NCBI GenBank assembly: GCA_007127425.1
Contig: SKZJ01000089.1
Coordinates: 1 to 7,147 of the forward strand
DNA length: 7,147 nt
Direction of reading: 5' to 3'
Source: Wenzhouxiangella sp.
Lineage (GTDB): Bacteria > Pseudomonadota > Gammaproteobacteria > Xanthomonadales > Wenzhouxiangellaceae
Positions 5,500 to 7,147 of the stretch are shown here, piece after piece (position 1 is the stretch's first letter; every line of letters starts with the position of its first letter). Under the pieces are notes generated by a model that did not search any database, was not told the origin of the DNA, and saw only the letters and a list, made by a program, of their open reading frames with translations. Made by a program: the position numbers and the translations under genes.

Positions 5500-6600
5500 A
5501 TGGCGCAGACTGTCGCCGCCTTCAAGGTGGACTATTTCCAGTTCCTGAAGCCAGACGGCAAGCTGGTGGAAGACCAGCAGGTGCCGGCCCTGGCCCGGGA
5601 CTACGAGCGGCTGGTCGAGCTCTACAAGCTCATGGTGCTGACCCGGACCTTCGACAAGAAGGCAGTGGCCCTGCAGCGGACCGGCAAACTGGGTACCTAT
5701 GCTTCCTGCCTGGGGCACGAAGCCGCTCACATCTCGATCGGCGCTGCCATGCGCGAGGAAGACTGCTTCGCACCCATGTACCGCGAGTACGGCACTCAGT
5801 TCTTTCGCGGCGTAAAGATGTCCGAAGTGCTGATGTACTGGGGCGGTGACGAACGCGGCAGCGACTTTTCCGGGCCGAAGCACGACTTCGCCTGGTGCGT
5901 CCCGATCGCCACGCAGTGCCTGCACGCGGCCGGTGCTGCGCTGGCCTACAAGCTGCGCGGCGAAGAACGAGTCGCCGTATCGGTCGTCGGCGACGGCGGC
6001 TCATCGAAAGGCGACTTCCTGGAAGCCATCAACGCCGGCAGCGCCTGGAAGCTGCCGCTGGTGCTGGTCATCGTCAACAACCAGTGGGCCATTTCCGTGC
6101 CGCGCCAGAAACAGAACACGGCGGCGACATTGGCACAGAAAGGGATCGCCGGCGGCCTGCCCAGCATCCAGGTCGACGGCAACGACCTGATCGCCTGCCT
6201 GTGGGCCATGGACAAGGCAATCAACGCGGCGCGTGCCGGCAAGGGCGCCTTCGTCATCGAGATGGTGACCTACCGCCTGAGCGACCACACCACGGCCGAC
6301 GACGCCCGCCGTTACCGCCCCAGCGAACAGGTCGAGGACGCCTGGGACAAGGAGCCGATCAAGCGTCTCAAGGCCTACCTGATCGACCAGGGCGCCTGGA
6401 ACGAGGAGCGCGAAGCCGAGTTGCTCGAGGAATGCAGCCAGTGGGTCCAGCAAGCTGCCGACGAGTACGTCGAACAGGTCGAGAACAATCCGCAGGGCGT
6501 GACCGCGATGTTCGATTACATGTTCGCCGAACTCCCCCACGACCTCGAGGAGCAACGTGCTTACGCCGAGCAATTTCCGGAAGACGGAGGACATCACTGA
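5500..6600 (+). CDS. pdhA: Pyruvate dehydrogenase E1 component, alpha subunit
   Basis: Thiamine-diphosphate-dependent E1 alpha of a heterotetrameric (alpha2beta2) 2-oxo acid dehydrogenase; with E1 beta it decarboxylates pyruvate and passes the acetyl group to lipoyl-E2 in the cytoplasm. The 366 residues are normal for the family. The N-terminal YFQFLKPDGKLV leads into LYKLMVLTRTFDKKAVALQR and the GTYASCLGHEAA block. The ThDP/Mg site motif is complete: GDG at 164-166 and NN at 193-194 (IVNNQWAIS). NNQWAISVPRQKQ, LAQKGIAGGLPSIQVDGND and YRLSDHTTADDARRYR (258-273) resemble the Gram-positive-type PdhA more than the branched-chain enzyme, although the SDHTTADD loop has some branched-chain flavour. 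Branched-chain 2-oxo acid or acetoin dehydrogenase E1 alpha is therefore the main alternative. Its stop overlaps the start of the E1 beta gene, so the two are translationally coupled. The upstream promoter is described separately. Confidence 0.93.
   Translation: MAQTVAAFKVDYFQFLKPDGKLVEDQQVPALARDYERLVELYKLMVLTRTFDKKAVALQRTGKLGTYASCLGHEAAHISIGAAMREEDCFAPMYREYGTQFFRGVKMSEVLMYWGGDERGSDFSGPKHDFAWCVPIATQCLHAAGAALAYKLRGEERVAVSVVGDGGSSKGDFLEAINAGSAWKLPLVLVIVNNQWAISVPRQKQNTAATLAQKGIAGGLPSIQVDGNDLIACLWAMDKAINAARAGKGAFVIEMVTYRLSDHTTADDARRYRPSEQVEDAWDKEPIKRLKAYLIDQGAWNEEREAELLEECSQWVQQAADEYVEQVENNPQGVTAMFDYMFAELPHDLEEQRAYAEQFPEDGGHH
6587..6591 (+). promoter_or_regulatory. Ribosome binding site of the E1 beta gene, inside the end of E1 alpha
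   Basis: GGAGG lies 8 bases before the ATG at 6600, within the last codons of the E1 alpha gene. With the overlapping TGATG stop/start this points to direct reinitiation and roughly equal output of the two subunits, as an alpha2beta2 enzyme needs. Confidence 0.8.
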
Positions 6601-7147
6601 TGGCGCAGATCACTCTCATTGAAGGTGTAACCATGGCACTGGCCCGCGCCATGGAAGAAGACCCCTCCGTGGTCGTTTTCGGCGAGGACGTGGGTGTCAA
6701 CGGCGGCGTATTCCGAGCGACCGCCGGCCTGCATCAGCGCTTCGGCGATGATCGCGTCATCGACACGCCGCTGGCCGAAGTCATGATTGCCGGCATGAGC
6801 GTAGGCGCGGCGTCACAGGGCATCAAGCCCGTGGCCGAAGCCCAGTTCTGCGGTTTCACCATGCCGATGATCGATCACATCATGTGCCACGCCGGACGCA
6901 TGCGTAACCGCACCCGCGGTCGGCTGTCGTGCCCGATGGTGTTGCGCTTTCCCTCCGGCGGCGGCATTCATGCCCCGGAGCATCACTCCGAAAGCCCCGA
7001 GGCGTTGTTTGCTCACATGCCGGGCGTGCGGGTTGTCATGCCGTCCTCGCCCTCGCGCGCCTACGGGCTGATGCTCGCCGCCATCCGCGACCCGGACCCG
7101 GTCATCTTCATGGAGCCCAAGCGCATCTACCGCTGGCAGAAGGAAGA
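6600..7147 (+). CDS. pdhB: Pyruvate dehydrogenase E1 component, beta subunit (5' part, cut by the window edge)
   Basis: Partner of the E1 alpha subunit. 182 codons are visible of an expected 325 or so, open to the right edge. The sequence starts MAQITLIEGVTMALARAM and continues with VVFGEDVGVNGGVFRATAGL (24-43), a close match to the pyrimidine-binding domain of Gram-positive-type PdhB. DTPLAE (55-60) carries the conserved Glu60 that activates the thiamine ring. GGGIHAPEHHSESPEALF (120-137) holds the His128-His129 pair in the active-site region. AIRDPDPVIFMEPKRIYR (161-178) is the end of the first domain. The C-terminal transketolase domain lies beyond the window. The ATG overlaps the E1 alpha stop by one base. 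No damage is visible. Confidence 0.95.
   Translation, partial: MAQITLIEGVTMALARAMEEDPSVVVFGEDVGVNGGVFRATAGLHQRFGDDRVIDTPLAEVMIAGMSVGAASQGIKPVAEAQFCGFTMPMIDHIMCHAGRMRNRTRGRLSCPMVLRFPSGGGIHAPEHHSESPEALFAHMPGVRVVMPSSPSRAYGLMLAAIRDPDPVIFMEPKRIYRWQKE

Noticed and set aside
5310..5849. A 179-codon plus-strand frame beginning in the intergenic region
   Set aside because: It overlaps pdhA in a different frame, its start lies upstream of the predicted promoter, and it shows no family signature.
6001..6597. A 198-codon minus-strand frame inside pdhA
   Set aside because: It is an antisense shadow of a gene with unambiguous thiamine-diphosphate motifs.

Overview
This window looks like a piece of chromosome from a GC-rich proteobacterium, most likely a gammaproteobacterium related to the Xanthomonadales/Chromatiales. 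That placement is an inference from GC-rich codon use and gene content (a penicillin-acylase-family enzyme, a wax ester synthase/DGAT, and a heteromeric pyruvate dehydrogenase E1); no phylogenetic marker is present. I see no transposase, integrase, CRISPR array, tRNA, rRNA or phage gene. Most of the window is conventional, and I did not find a convincing new multi-gene system.

Layout from left to right: (1) the last 39 codons of an unidentified plus-strand gene end at 121. (2) Positions 122-224 separate it from the convergent gene on the minus strand and hold a striking inverted array of GGTGAAA/CCTTTCA heptads, which reaches into the stop codon of that minus-strand gene. (3) On the minus strand a small SecB-like protein gene (2259-1807) is followed 103 bp later by a wax ester synthase/diacylglycerol acyltransferase (WS/DGAT) gene (1703-225, read from a GTG start). 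(4) A perfect 15-bp hairpin with flanking A4/T4 at 2378-2413 separates the SecB-like gene from the upstream minus-strand gene. (5) A 950-residue exported penicillin-acylase-family Ntn hydrolase lies on the minus strand (5307-2455). (6) A 192-bp divergent intergenic region carries a good sigma70-type promoter for the plus strand and a weaker one for the minus strand. (7) On the plus strand the genes for pyruvate dehydrogenase E1 alpha (5500-6600) and E1 beta (6600 to the window edge, incomplete) overlap by one base.

How the genes work together: the two E1 genes encode the thiamine-diphosphate-dependent decarboxylase of a 2-oxo acid dehydrogenase, with best motif agreement to the Gram-positive/mitochondrial-type alpha2beta2 pyruvate dehydrogenase. 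An E2 gene would be expected just beyond the right edge. WS/DGAT makes neutral storage lipids (wax esters or triacylglycerol) from acyl-CoA, so acetyl-CoA production and lipid storage are metabolically related, but nothing in the sequence links their regulation. The acylase acts in the periplasm on an unknown amide.

The points most worth a second look are the heptad inverted array, the pairing of a SecB-like protein with WS/DGAT, and the two identical palindromes flanking the pdh promoter.
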